DNA of 64,000 nt from Chitinophaga niabensis (GCF_039545795.1 NZ_CP154260.1:5709001-5773000), one strand, 5' to 3'; shown: positions 36,210-44,986, counted from the stretch's first letter. Numbers and translations are program-made. The notes: generated by a model not told the origin, from the letters alone.

Positions 36210-36596
36210 CGTGCCACTGCTACTCTCCGGGATCAACTGCAGGTCCTCATAAGAAAGCCGCACACAAATGGTATCTTCCATCGCCACGATAAATTCCTTG
36301 CTGGGCTTTTGCGTATAAAAGCTGGTAACGCCAATTGCCACATCCCCGGTAACCATAAACCAGGCAGTAACATCTTTCCCTCTCTTTTCGAAATAAGCTC
36401 TCAATGCTCCACTGATCAAAAAATAACAATACCGGCATACTTCCCCTTTCTCAAGAACGATCTGATTCCTGAGAAACTTTACAATTTCCGCTTTGCTCCG
36501 GATCATGCGCTTTGCTTTAGGAGATACATACCCGGCCCGCCCTATACCTGCGAACAGGTTGTTATAAATTTCGTCTGAAATATCTTTAGGTTTCAT
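36210..36596 (-). pseudogene. Crp/Fnr-like gene missing its C-terminal half
   Basis: From ATG 36596 about 128 codons resemble a Crp-family cNMP-binding domain (EKGEVCRYCYFLISGALRAYFEKRGKDVTAWFM, EDTICVRLSYEDLQ). They align with the proteins at 36614 and 37250. Similarity stops where the AraC-like remnant of the opposite strand begins, and the frame continues as antisense of that remnant to a stop near 36072. The helix-turn-helix is lost. The 17-bp gap to the upstream crp-like gene shows it was the third gene of a tandem operon. Confidence 0.6.
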
Positions 36597-36613
36597 GCAG
36601 ATATACTATTGGG

Positions 36614-37231
36614 TTAATTACTATTGTTATTGAAGTATTCCTTCGCCTTTTTCACCTCCGGAAGCGTAAGGTCCAGAAATGAGCTCAGATAAACGTCCGG
36701 TATCCGGTCAAGACTTAGCTTCATATGACGTTGCATAAACTGATACCTGTTATCAGGGTCCATGTCTTCAAAAGCCCGCCTCACCAGCCCCACCTGGTTA
36801 TAATGTATTAAATGCTTATGCAGCAAAGATTTCATTGCAGGGCTATTATCCTCCAGCCATTTTACATCCTCATGGAGGATCTTAACAACTACAAGGTCCT
36901 CCAGGGCAATCAGTGTATTACCGGCCGGTTTGTATTCAGCACCCAGAAATGTTTTGTACATGTCCATGCTATATGCATAGTCACCTGTGCTTCTGAACCA
37001 TTTAACAACATTTCCTGCTTCTTTTTTCACATAACACATCATTATTCCACTAACGATGAAATAAGCATGAGTGGACTCCTGCTCTGCTTCATGAACCACT
37101 TCATTCTTTTTAAACTGGTCAATTTCAGATCGTCTCTCCAACTCCAGCATAATAGCTTCCGGTATCATTTCAATTTCCAGGAACGCAAAAAGTAACTGTA
37201 AATATGCCTCGTCGGGGTTGATTTTCTTCAT
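36614..37231 (-). CDS. Crp/Fnr-family regulator, middle paralog
   Basis: The 205-residue protein has a cNMP-binding fold (about 30-125: NEVVHEAEQESTHAYFIVSGIMMCYV, GNVVKWF, IALEDLVVVKILHEDVKWLEDN). A C-terminal helix-turn-helix-like segment follows (RIPDVYLSSFLDLTLPEVKKAKEYF). The usual nucleotide-contacting Arg-Ser motif is not evident, so ligand binding is uncertain. It lies 18 bp downstream of the paralog at 37250 and is probably co-transcribed with it. Confidence 0.8.
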   Translation of the reverse strand: MKKINPDEAYLQLLFAFLEIEMIPEAIMLELERRSEIDQFKKNEVVHEAEQESTHAYFIVSGIMMCYVKKEAGNVVKWFRSTGDYAYSMDMYKTFLGAEYKPAGNTLIALEDLVVVKILHEDVKWLEDNSPAMKSLLHKHLIHYNQVGLVRRAFEDMDPDNRYQFMQRHMKLSLDRIPDVYLSSFLDLTLPEVKKAKEYFNNNSN

Positions 37232-37249
37232 AAAATGTGGGTTTTTAGA

Positions 37250-37858
37250 TTATTGTTGTATACTTTCTCGAACTGTCTTCAATTCAGATAATGTAATGTC
37301 CAGGTAGGACGCCAGATAAATATCAGGCACCCTGCTTAAATCATAGGATACCCGCTTTTGCATCTGCTTATACCTATCCAAAGGTGCAAGCATGTGAATA
37401 TGCGGGATCGCCTGATCCAATATCGAATGGGCTGTCATAAGGGTATTTACAATGAGTCCCATTTCTACGCTATTATCCTGCAACCAGTTAATATCTTCAT
37501 GCCTGATCCGGATAACCAGCGTATCCTCCAATGCAACAAGGATATTACCGATCAGCCTGGGATCATAGCCAAACCTGAGTCTGAACATATCCATGCTATA
37601 AGCATAATCATTCTCAGCTCTTATCCATCTGACCAGGTTCCTGCTTTCATGCGAAGTATAACACATCACCAATCCGCTAATAATGAAATAGCTGTATTCA
37701 GATAACTGTTCACCGTCAGTGATCACATCATGCTGTTTGAATTCAATGGCAACAGATCGTTGTATGAAGTCCCGGACAAGCATAAGGAGTACGGGGAGAA
37801 TTTCACGAAAGGTTTTGAATAATGTAGGATATGCATCCTCAGGGTCAAAGTTTTTCAT
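37250..37858 (-). CDS. Crp/Fnr-family regulator, first paralog of the tandem
   Basis: The 202-residue protein has a cNMP-binding-like domain (DVITDGEQLSEYSYFIISGLVMCYT, NLVRWIRAENDYAYSMDM, VALEDTLVIRIRHEDINWL). Its C-terminal helix-turn-helix-like segment is RVPDIYLASYLDITLSELKTVRE. It shares the AYSMDM block with the protein at 36614, so the two arose by tandem duplication. ATG 37858 (MKNFDPEDAYP) is chosen because the paralog begins MKKINPDEAYL; the 38-codon upstream extension is spurious. A palindromic operator candidate lies 28-47 bp upstream. Confidence 0.8.
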   Translation of the reverse strand: MKNFDPEDAYPTLFKTFREILPVLLMLVRDFIQRSVAIEFKQHDVITDGEQLSEYSYFIISGLVMCYTSHESRNLVRWIRAENDYAYSMDMFRLRFGYDPRLIGNILVALEDTLVIRIRHEDINWLQDNSVEMGLIVNTLMTAHSILDQAIPHIHMLAPLDRYKQMQKRVSYDLSRVPDIYLASYLDITLSELKTVRESIQQ

Positions 37859-37885
37859 CCGGTGGATTTTGGTTGCTAGATCAGG

Positions 37886-37905
37886 GATACAAATATGTTT
37901 GTATC
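37886..37905. promoter_or_regulatory. Palindromic operator candidate GATACAAA-N4-TTTGTATC
   Basis: Perfect 8-bp arms flank a 4-nt spacer (TATG), centred 38 bp upstream of the first crp-like start. The two half-sites with a short spacer fit binding of a Crp/Fnr-type dimer (Fnr uses a 4-bp spacer), so autoregulation is likely. It could also overlap the promoter. Confidence 0.5.
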
Positions 37906-38026
37906 GAATTATGGGGCTTAGGGGTTCAATTCGCTGAAGGAGCGAATGTAGGGAAAATTGGATATTTAGCAAAAAAGTTCAGCTCGGTTGGGTATGTATA
38001 AAGAACCTTCAGTCTATATAGACACT

Positions 38027-38077
38027 GTTCACAAATTCAACCTGTTCACTGACAGTGAACAGGCTGAATTTGTGAAC
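38027..38077 (-). terminator. Large hairpin after the 56-residue gene
   Basis: The 25-nt arms (38027-38051 and 38053-38077) are complementary except for one position, beginning GTTCACAAATTCA. The repeat starts 5 bp after the minus-strand stop at 38082. It has no T-tract but is by far the strongest inverted repeat nearby. Confidence 0.5.
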
Positions 38078-38081
38078 AAGA

Positions 38082-38252
38082 TTACAAAGCCTTCAGAAAT
38101 TTCATGAAAGTATTGGCCTGTTCTTCTGTAGTGATTACCTCGGTTAAAGAAGAAGCATTTCCAGAAGCCACTTTAAATTTTAAATCCTTCTTCCCTTTAG
38201 ATTTTGCCTTCTCTTTCAAAGCATTTATTTCCTGTAATAACTTCTGTCTCAT
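38082..38252 (-). CDS. Small basic protein of unknown function (56 residues)
   Basis: The frame encodes MRQKLLQEINALKEKAKSKG, then KKDLKFKVASGNASS, and ends QANTFMKFLKAL. It is Lys-rich, helical at both ends, with no signal peptide. It is flanked by a strong hairpin just after its stop and a 55-bp gap to the DUF4468 gene. The clean frame and position in a gene-sized gap support a real gene, but I do not recognise the family. Confidence 0.5.
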   Translation of the reverse strand: MRQKLLQEINALKEKAKSKGKKDLKFKVASGNASSLTEVITTEEQANTFMKFLKAL

Positions 38253-38307
38253 AAATAAATGTTATCAAACAAATTAAAGTATGAAATTAATATTAATTCA
38301 AATGGGG

Positions 38308-38883
38308 TTACCAATCTTGTTTAACTTTTATATCCTCTTTCATATGATTAGTAATAGAGTTAATTATAGAAAGCAAATGGTTATTAATTTTTACAAAAAA
38401 TTTCTGGGCATTCTTTTTCCTCCCCTTAGCGAACTCTTCAGGAGATACATCGAAAGATCCTCCAGAAATATAAGTTGTTCCAATAGTTGTCCCACTTGTT
38501 CTATACTTAAATCGAATATTTCCTATTTCATATCTATAGCGCCCATCTTTGAATTGAAGCTTAACAGTTTGGTATATATCAACTGCAATTATAGTCATAA
38601 ATGTCGCTTCCCAATTTTCCTTGAAATATCCTTTTAGTACTATTTCTCCATTTTCTTTATCATCAAGCTGAATGACATCATTTGCAGATTTATAACTATC
38701 AACGACCCACCTTTTCCCTCTATCATATATAATGTTTCTATTTAGGCTATCTAATTTCTCAATGCCAATATACTTTACGCTTCCTTCAATTATCGGAAGA
38801 ACATCAAGTAGGTATTGAGTAGTTGATTGTGACAAACAGTTTGTTGACATCACCAAAAAGAAAATAATAATGGTATTCTTCAT
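38308..38883 (-). CDS. Exported DUF4468-like protein
   Basis: The 191-residue protein has a signal peptide (MKNTIIIFFLVMSTNCLSQS). The mature part contains YKSANDVIQLDDKENGEIVLKGYF, typical of the DUF4468 (TBP-like fold) family common in Bacteroidota. A second strand-rich block follows (VKLQFKDGRYRYEIGNIRF). Location should be the periplasm or outer membrane. Function is unknown. Confidence 0.7.
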   Translation of the reverse strand: MKNTIIIFFLVMSTNCLSQSTTQYLLDVLPIIEGSVKYIGIEKLDSLNRNIIYDRGKRWVVDSYKSANDVIQLDDKENGEIVLKGYFKENWEATFMTIIAVDIYQTVKLQFKDGRYRYEIGNIRFKYRTSGTTIGTTYISGGSFDVSPEEFAKGRKKNAQKFFVKINNHLLSIINSITNHMKEDIKVKQDW

Positions 38884-39265
38884 AGTATGGATTTACAATA
38901 TTATAATATTAAAGGGCGACAAACATGTTTATGCATTATCAAAACTAGTTGCTTACAAATATGCGTTTAAATTGTCTTATTAACTTTATAGCAGCGAGCT
39001 CCAATTTCTTAACCATTTGTTAATGACAGAAAAATACCATTGCTTTTCCTTTGAGAGAAAACGAATATAGAATAACATTGCCAATCGTCTTTTCCTTTGT
39101 GTTCGAGAGTAACATTTATCCCAACTAAGATTTATCGCCATCTAGCGAATGCATTTTATCTGTATAGTGGATTGTTCATGACTACAGACAAAATGTTTGC
39201 TACACACTTGCTCTGCAACGCTGTAGCACAATTTTCTTATCTATTACTCTCAAATTTAAATCCCT
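38884..39265. other. Intergenic region, no gene seen
   Basis: These 382 bp lie between divergent genes. A plus-strand frame at 39097-39312 overlaps the next gene and has no recognisable feature, so it is not called. No clear promoter box was found. Confidence 0.3.
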
Positions 39266-39838
39266 ATGAGGAACAAGAAAAGGAAACAGAAGGAACTAAA
39301 TGGCCCCAATGATATAAGATATATAAGATTATTAGGTATGCCTTCCTTTGAGGCGTTAACCAAAATTCCCAACGAGTTAGAAAAAACCATAGGAATTCCC
39401 ATTCATGATTTTGGATCTGACGGAAATACCCAAATAGCCTCCACACAACCTAGTTCTATCTGGCTAATTATATCCTTAAGTTGCATTGCCTTGGTAAAAT
39501 TGATTGGCGCAATCAGCTGGACTGTTGCAGTTATAAGAAAAAAGAGAGCGGAAGCTAAAATATTGGAAAATCACGCAAAAACATTGAACCTGAAAAATAA
39601 CGCCTTGCTGATGCTAATAGAAGCACAAAAAAAACAAATATCAAACATGCTGACCGCTGAAGCACAAACCATTCAATCAAGTCATTATTCTCACAATGAC
39701 CCAGAAGTATTGGCCAGACTCAAACTTTCTTTAAATATAATGGCTGATTTGATAGACAGAGGTACAAAGATAACTACACCCTCCAGCGATGAAAAATTAA
39801 CACAGAAGTTTCCAGATTTCACTAAGACCAAACTTTAG
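39266..39838 (+). CDS. Single-pass membrane protein with cytosolic coiled coil
   Basis: The 190-residue protein has a polar N-terminal part (about 1-60), one membrane helix (SSIWLIISLSCIALVKLIGAISWTVAVI, about 63-90) and a Lys/Glu/Ala-rich coiled coil (about 92-130). A second helical stretch and a disordered tail follow. No enzyme motif is present. It is not obviously linked to its neighbours, and no family is recognised. Confidence 0.5.
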   Translation: MRNKKRKQKELNGPNDIRYIRLLGMPSFEALTKIPNELEKTIGIPIHDFGSDGNTQIASTQPSSIWLIISLSCIALVKLIGAISWTVAVIRKKRAEAKILENHAKTLNLKNNALLMLIEAQKKQISNMLTAEAQTIQSSHYSHNDPEVLARLKLSLNIMADLIDRGTKITTPSSDEKLTQKFPDFTKTKL

Positions 39839-39952
39839 AGAATCGACCGTTAAGCAATAAACGAACACACAGCAACTATTGATTCATCCTTCCTGGGACT
39901 AGCAGAAAAGGAATGATACAAACAGATATGGCAACAAAAACAACAAATACTC

Positions 39953-42640
39953 CTATGAAACCTTCACCCCCAACACCCCCTCAACCCGCAACCTCTCAGA
40001 AAAAACGATATCTATCTTACCATCCTTCTGCGAAAAAGCAGCGGCTACCGCCTTCCCATCCAAAGTCACAGATACCTTGCGCACAGCAAACCCAACAGCT
40101 AACGCAATCCGCTGAAGATCCAAATGCCCATAGCCAACAGAAAGCTCCGAGGCTAAAGAAACCGCAGAACTCTTCTGCGAATAAGTCCCCCAACCCTCAG
40201 CAGCCGTAAACGGAGCTTTAAAGTCTGAGGCAGAAATTCGCGGAGCAAAAGAGATAAACCCAGAAGGCCCATGATACTCAAACCCACAAGCCGTAATAAA
40301 AGTCCCATAACTCGCCATGGCACGAGCATAGTGATCACTGCACTCAATCTCATTGAAGGGATTCCGCTTGGCTGCATGGTATCTGTCATGCACAGCACGC
40401 GTAAGAACCAATGCTTCCTGAATCATGCCCTCAGCCATCATATGCGCAGCCACCTGATGCTCAAAGCCACTCATGCATTCATGGAAGTATCCCAGCTGCC
40501 AGGTAACACTTTCCCCATAAGGCTTAGGCTCATTAGCCGGATTCGTATTCATGATCATCCCTCCCTCACCAGCAAGCGCATAAGGCCGGCCACCTTTATG
40601 TGTTTTGATATAAGGCCCTACATCCGGCGTGAAATTATACTTCCAGAGTGCCTTTAATGCTGAAATAGTTTGAGATTTATCCAGCACTCTCCCCAACCCA
40701 ACCTGGTGAGCCCAGGCTTGCCCATATACCTGATCAATATGACTGGTATTATAAGAACCTAATTTCTGACGGCCAAGAACGGCATCCGGCCGATGAATAA
40801 AGTACTTCCCGTTGAATAGCCTGGATTCCATATTCCCCCGGCCCAAAGCAACATACTTAGCACAAAGAGCAGCAAATGCAGCATCGTTCATTTCAAGTGC
40901 CATCACCTCACCCGCACGTACAGCAGCAATGCACAATCCTACAATCCATGCGATCTCCCCATCCCATACAGCATCGAGGGTATTCTCCAAAGGTGTATCC
41001 TCCATGCCATCCCCATTTTTATCCTGGTTAAAAATGAAGGTGATCGCTTTTTTAATAGAAGCCCAGTTGCGTTTTAAGAAAGAAGAGTCTGCAGACATCG
41101 TATGCTCCCTGTAAAACCGAAGCACGGTACCCGCCTGTCCATCAATAGCAGGATGTTTCGCATTCTCTGCCCGGAACCAGATCATCCCGGTTTCAGGAAC
41201 AAAGCCAACCCCGAGATCTACTCTCTCCCGCAGATCTTTCTCAATGGAAGGGAATATCCGCCCCATGGCTTGTGCATATTGCCAAACATGCGTACAGGTA
41301 CCCTCACAAGCTCCCACACCTTCCCATGCCCAGAAACGCCCGGTCGCAAAACGGTGTGCAGTTGTAGTAGCAAGACAAGAGATATTCACAAACGTCCGCT
41401 CCATGAACCACCAGGGCAGTGTACTATCATACCAGGTACGATGCCAGGCAAGCGTTTTAGAAGAGAGGTAATTGAAATGTTTAGCGATATATTCAGCAAC
41501 AGAAAGAGCATCCTTGAAAGTGGCAGCATAATAATTACCGGAAGTTGCATCGGTTACCAGTTTTTCCAATGTACCGGCGTTTTTGAAATGCCAGGCAATA
41601 ATAAAAGTCGTAGTAGCAGAAGCCTTCGGAGCAATATTCCGGTAAACATGCAATGCCCCCGTAAGCTGAGCTCTTGTAGCAGTCTCATGGGAATAGGCAA
41701 CAGTAGAAGAAGCATGCCTGAAATCATTAACAGCAACAGCAGCAGCATCCAGTACTGCAAAACACATTGTACCGGCATCTCTGTCCGCAGAAGGAACAGT
41801 ATAAGAAGAATGGATAGCCGTAATAGCAGTATCCCACTCTTTTTGCTGCAGGTAGCCATTGCCAGAAGAAACACTATTCCGCACAATTTCATTCCGGCGA
41901 AAATCCCCGCTATCCGTAAACTTCCGCACGCCGTTCTCCAGCCACCCGAGTATCTTAACTTCCAGCGCAGCTCCCGAGACATTCCGCACAGAAAAAGAAA
42001 ACACCGTAGCCGGCAACCCTGAATTATCCGCATCCAGCGGAATAAAAGGAGAGTAAGCCTTCATCTCCACAGCCACCGGAAAGGAAGGATCAGCATAAGT
42101 AACCGTAGCCACCGGATAAGTAGCTTCAAATGTAACCTCCTTCCAATCTTCCGCACGTAATTGTTTAACAGTAGCAACACCATTCACCAATACCTCCACA
42201 GAAAACCCCTGATCTAAAATAAATTTCGAAGAAGCCACAGTAGGTGCAATATAATTCGCCCCATCCCTGGAACGCACTTTCGCCCCTTCATGCAAAGCAT
42301 CCGGCCATGGGATCTGCCGGGGATCAACCCCTTCCTGGTTTTCATTGAAAATATCCCATAACCACAAACGCCCATCTCCCCCAAGATACAAAGTACCACA
42401 ACCGATCCCGCCCACCGGCATGCCGATGTATTTTAACTCATCGCGGCTTTTAGTATAAGTAGTAGCTTTACCTCGCTGATACAAAGAACGCACCCAACGG
42501 GGATCAAGGTTTTTAGAAACCGGAATATTATGCGGCGCAGATTGAAAACCGCCGATACCGGAAGCCGGTAATTTACTGAGTAGAAAGCCGGATGCCATGA
42601 TGCCCATGTTCCGGAGAAAATGCCTGCGTGGAAGAGCCAT
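39953..42640 (-). CDS. GH116-like glycoside hydrolase with Tat signal
   Basis: The 895-residue exported enzyme has a Tat-type signal (PRRHFLRNMGIMASGFLLS). The N-terminal beta-sandwich domain starts near IGMPVGGIGCGTLYLGGDGRLWLWDIF. A C-terminal (alpha/alpha)6 catalytic domain carries ACEGTCTHVWQYAQ, whose Glu is the likely nucleophile, and NTLDAVWDGEIAW, whose Asp is a candidate acid/base. The family includes glucosylceramidases and beta-glucosidases; the substrate here is unknown. It is divergent from the GH28-like gene, suggesting joint control of glycan breakdown. Confidence 0.82.
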   Translation of the reverse strand: MALPRRHFLRNMGIMASGFLLSKLPASGIGGFQSAPHNIPVSKNLDPRWVRSLYQRGKATTYTKSRDELKYIGMPVGGIGCGTLYLGGDGRLWLWDIFNENQEGVDPRQIPWPDALHEGAKVRSRDGANYIAPTVASSKFILDQGFSVEVLVNGVATVKQLRAEDWKEVTFEATYPVATVTYADPSFPVAVEMKAYSPFIPLDADNSGLPATVFSFSVRNVSGAALEVKILGWLENGVRKFTDSGDFRRNEIVRNSVSSGNGYLQQKEWDTAITAIHSSYTVPSADRDAGTMCFAVLDAAAVAVNDFRHASSTVAYSHETATRAQLTGALHVYRNIAPKASATTTFIIAWHFKNAGTLEKLVTDATSGNYYAATFKDALSVAEYIAKHFNYLSSKTLAWHRTWYDSTLPWWFMERTFVNISCLATTTAHRFATGRFWAWEGVGACEGTCTHVWQYAQAMGRIFPSIEKDLRERVDLGVGFVPETGMIWFRAENAKHPAIDGQAGTVLRFYREHTMSADSSFLKRNWASIKKAITFIFNQDKNGDGMEDTPLENTLDAVWDGEIAWIVGLCIAAVRAGEVMALEMNDAAFAALCAKYVALGRGNMESRLFNGKYFIHRPDAVLGRQKLGSYNTSHIDQVYGQAWAHQVGLGRVLDKSQTISALKALWKYNFTPDVGPYIKTHKGGRPYALAGEGGMIMNTNPANEPKPYGESVTWQLGYFHECMSGFEHQVAAHMMAEGMIQEALVLTRAVHDRYHAAKRNPFNEIECSDHYARAMASYGTFITACGFEYHGPSGFISFAPRISASDFKAPFTAAEGWGTYSQKSSAVSLASELSVGYGHLDLQRIALAVGFAVRKVSVTLDGKAVAAAFSQKDGKIDIVFSERLRVEGVLGVKVS

Positions 42641-42783
42641 AAGTAGAATTTACATACAAACTTTCCTAAAATACTATTTCCGGACCGTAGTTCATAAATC
42701 GCACAGGATCATACAAGTAATGGACAAAATACTATCGGCTTATGAAACATCTTTTAGCGTAATTGTAAACACAATTCCACATT

Positions 42784-44352
42784 ATGAAAGAGATCTCCCG
42801 CCGCAAATGGTTGGGCGTATTCACTACTGCTGCCGTAGGCGCAGGTGTACTGAATACTTCCAGCGCCAGCGCTGCTGACAAAGCAAAAACAGACACCTTT
42901 AACATCAAAGATTATGGTGCCATCGGGGACGGTAAAACCCTGAACACCAAAGCCATCCAGAAAGCCATCGATGCCTGCCACCAGCAAAACGGCGGCACAG
43001 TTATTATTCCTGCAGGTGTGTTTATCTGCTCCACGCTGGAGTTGAAATCCAACGTTACACTGCATGTAACTGCCGGAGGGAAATTGCTCGGAAGCCCCAA
43101 ACGCGAAGATTACACCGCAGGTAAAGGTGTACCGCCAGGCAATGGTAACATTGTATTTCTCTATGCCGTGAACGCCAGCAATGTTTCCATAGAAGGGAAA
43201 GGTATCATAGACGGAAACGGCCTCGCCTTCTATAATGGTAAAGGGGATAATACCGGCCCTGGGCAAAGAGGCATCGGCGGAAACTTCGATCGCCCGCACC
43301 TCGCTGTATTCTATCAGTGTACAGATCTTACACTTAGAGACACAAAACTACTCGCCAGTGCTTATCACTGCGTAAGGTTACTCCAGTGTAAACATATACA
43401 CATAGACGGCATCTACATTTACAACCGCGTCAACAAAAACAACGATGGTTTCCATTTCAACAGTTGTGAATACGTACACATGATCAACTGTGATGTGCTC
43501 TGCCAGGATGATGCCTGCGCGCTTTTTGGCAGCAATAAATTTGTGACCATCACCAATTGTTCCTTCAGTACCCGCTGGGCCATTTTCCGTTTCGGAGGAG
43601 GCCAGAGCCAGAACATCACCATCACCAACTGCCTGATCTATGAAACCTATGGCTGTGCCATTAAGATCGGCGCAGGAAAGGCAGGTATAGAAAACCTTAA
43701 TTTCTCCAATATCACCATGCGGAATGTAACCGGCCCCATTGGTATTGGATTCAGCGGAGGGGAAGGGGCTTTTATCAGGAATGTGACTTTTTCCAACATA
43801 CGCGCCACAGTAGTAGCACAACCCGTTCCGCATCCGGATATTCATTTTGAGTTGAACTTTAAAGAAGGAGAGAAGAATTCCTGTATCACCTTGAATGCCA
43901 TGGGTTCGCATTATTTAGAGAACATCTCCTTTACAGATGTACATGTAAAATATGCCGGCGGTGGCACAGCAGAACAGGCAAAAAAGGTAGTACCGGAAAT
44001 AGCCGCGGAATATTTCGGGGTTTGGGACCCGCTCCCCGGAGGCCCTCCTGCTTATGGTTTATATGCCCGGAATGTAAAAGGCCTCACTTTGCAGAATGTA
44101 CGTTTTGAACATGAATTGCCGGAAGCAAGGCCGGCCATAATACTTGATAATGTGGAAGATGCAGCCATTAATGGTTTAAGTATCCAGGGTACTGAAGCAG
44201 ATGCAGCCATCAGGTGTATCAATTCTAAAGACATTCTTATTACGGCGGCCAGGTTACTAACACCTGCAAATAAATTCCTTCAAACAATTGGAGATCAATG
44301 CCGCAATATAAAAGTAGAAGGAGGAGATCTGTCAAAAGAAAAGGGCGCTTAG
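42784..44352 (+). CDS. GH28/pectin-lyase-fold enzyme with Tat signal
   Basis: The 522-residue protein has a Tat-type signal (SRRKWLGVFTTAAVGAGVL). A right-handed beta-helix begins with the KDYGAIGDGKTLNTKAIQKAI motif. Residues NNDG (219-222) and QDD (241-243) sit where GH28 enzymes have NTD and DD acid pairs. The later HG and RxK motifs of polygalacturonases are not evident, so substrate and mechanism may differ. The stop codon falls inside the terminator hairpin at 44343-44362, which also belongs to the first unit of the downstream repeat array. Confidence 0.75.
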   Translation: MKEISRRKWLGVFTTAAVGAGVLNTSSASAADKAKTDTFNIKDYGAIGDGKTLNTKAIQKAIDACHQQNGGTVIIPAGVFICSTLELKSNVTLHVTAGGKLLGSPKREDYTAGKGVPPGNGNIVFLYAVNASNVSIEGKGIIDGNGLAFYNGKGDNTGPGQRGIGGNFDRPHLAVFYQCTDLTLRDTKLLASAYHCVRLLQCKHIHIDGIYIYNRVNKNNDGFHFNSCEYVHMINCDVLCQDDACALFGSNKFVTITNCSFSTRWAIFRFGGGQSQNITITNCLIYETYGCAIKIGAGKAGIENLNFSNITMRNVTGPIGIGFSGGEGAFIRNVTFSNIRATVVAQPVPHPDIHFELNFKEGEKNSCITLNAMGSHYLENISFTDVHVKYAGGGTAEQAKKVVPEIAAEYFGVWDPLPGGPPAYGLYARNVKGLTLQNVRFEHELPEARPAIILDNVEDAAINGLSIQGTEADAAIRCINSKDILITAARLLTPANKFLQTIGDQCRNIKVEGGDLSKEKGA

Positions 44353-44395
44353 AAAAGCGCCCTCAAGTATTTTTAACCATATCCTATGAAAAACC
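44334..44395 (-). ncRNA. Predicted small RNA, unit 1
   Basis: The TATCTTTG box (minus strand, 44408-44401) is followed by about 35 nt and the stem GGGCGCTT/AAGCGCCC (44362-44343) with T-rich TTTTCTTTT (44342-44334). Unlike the other units, the U-tract is interrupted because it overlaps the end of the GH28-like gene. The start is inferred 6 nt after the box. Confidence 0.55.
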
Positions 44396-44522
44396 TGATA
44401 CAAAGATAGGCATGCCAACCACATCTGCTAAAACGTTTTTGTAAACGATCGTTTTTATCCGGTAAACGTATGGATATCGATGATGTTAACTGAAAATTTA
44501 CAAGTGCTTAATGTATGGGCAT

Positions 44523-44582
44523 AAAAAAAGAGCGCTTAGAAAAGCGCCCTCAAGTATTTTTAACCATATCCTATGAAAAACC
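44523..44582 (-). ncRNA. Predicted small RNA, unit 2
   Basis: The TATCTTTG box is at 44595-44588. The stem GGGCGCTT/AAGCGCTC (44549-44530) has one G.U pair in RNA, and T7 follows at 44529-44523. Predicted length is about 60 nt. Confidence 0.65.
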
Positions 44583-44737
44583 TGATGCAAAGATAGGCAT
44601 GCCAACCATATCTGCTAAAACGTTTTTGTAAACGGTCGTTTTTATCCGGTAAACGTATGGATATCGATGATGTTAACTAAAAAATTACAAGCGTAAGAAG
44701 GATACCTAACATATACGTGTCGCTGAAGTATGGGCAT

Positions 44738-44797
44738 AAAAAAAGAGCACTTAGAAAAGCGCTCTCAAGTATTTTTAACCATATCCTATGAAAAACC
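44738..44797 (-). ncRNA. Predicted small RNA, unit 3
   Basis: The TATCTTTG box is at 44810-44803. The stem GAGCGCTT/AAGTGCTC (44764-44745) differs from unit 2 at two positions, but pairing is kept by an A-U pair and a G.U wobble. T7 follows at 44744-44738. The region upstream of the promoter is diverged. Confidence 0.65.
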
Positions 44798-44925
44798 TGA
44801 TGCAAAGATAGGTACGTAAACCATAATACCACAAGGCATTTCGCCAACGATGTGATTTACTCCGTAAACGTATAGGTATTGATGTTATTAACTGAAAATT
44901 TACAAGCGTAGTAATGTATGGGCAT

Positions 44926-44986
44926 AAAAAAAGAGCGCTTAGAAAAGCGCCCTCAAGTATTTTTTAACCATATCCTATGAAAAACC
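44926..44986 (-). ncRNA. Predicted small RNA, unit 4
   Basis: The TATCTTTG box is at 44999-44992. The stem matches unit 2 (44952-44933), with T7 at 44932-44926. One extra base in the A-run between box and stem would shift any peptide frame, which supports a non-coding product. Confidence 0.65.

Noticed and set aside
39097..39312. 71-codon plus-strand frame
   Set aside because: It overlaps the start of the better-supported membrane protein gene at 39266 and has no recognisable feature.
39913..40209. 98-codon plus-strand frame, Pro/Lys/Gln-rich
   Set aside because: Most of it is antisense to the 3' end of the GH116-like gene, and its composition reflects the reversed codons of that gene.
41102..42022. 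306-codon plus-strand frame
   Set aside because: It lies antisense inside the GH116-like gene, has Arg/Ser/Pro-rich low-complexity content and no recognisable domain. The minus-strand frame has full family motifs.
42754..43299. 181-codon minus-strand frame rich in Gly/Ala/Phe
   Set aside because: It is antisense to the signal and N-terminal beta-helix of the GH28-like gene; the composition is a shadow effect.
43378..43911. 177-codon minus-strand frame
   Set aside because: It is antisense to the beta-helix repeats of the GH28-like protein and shows no independent features.
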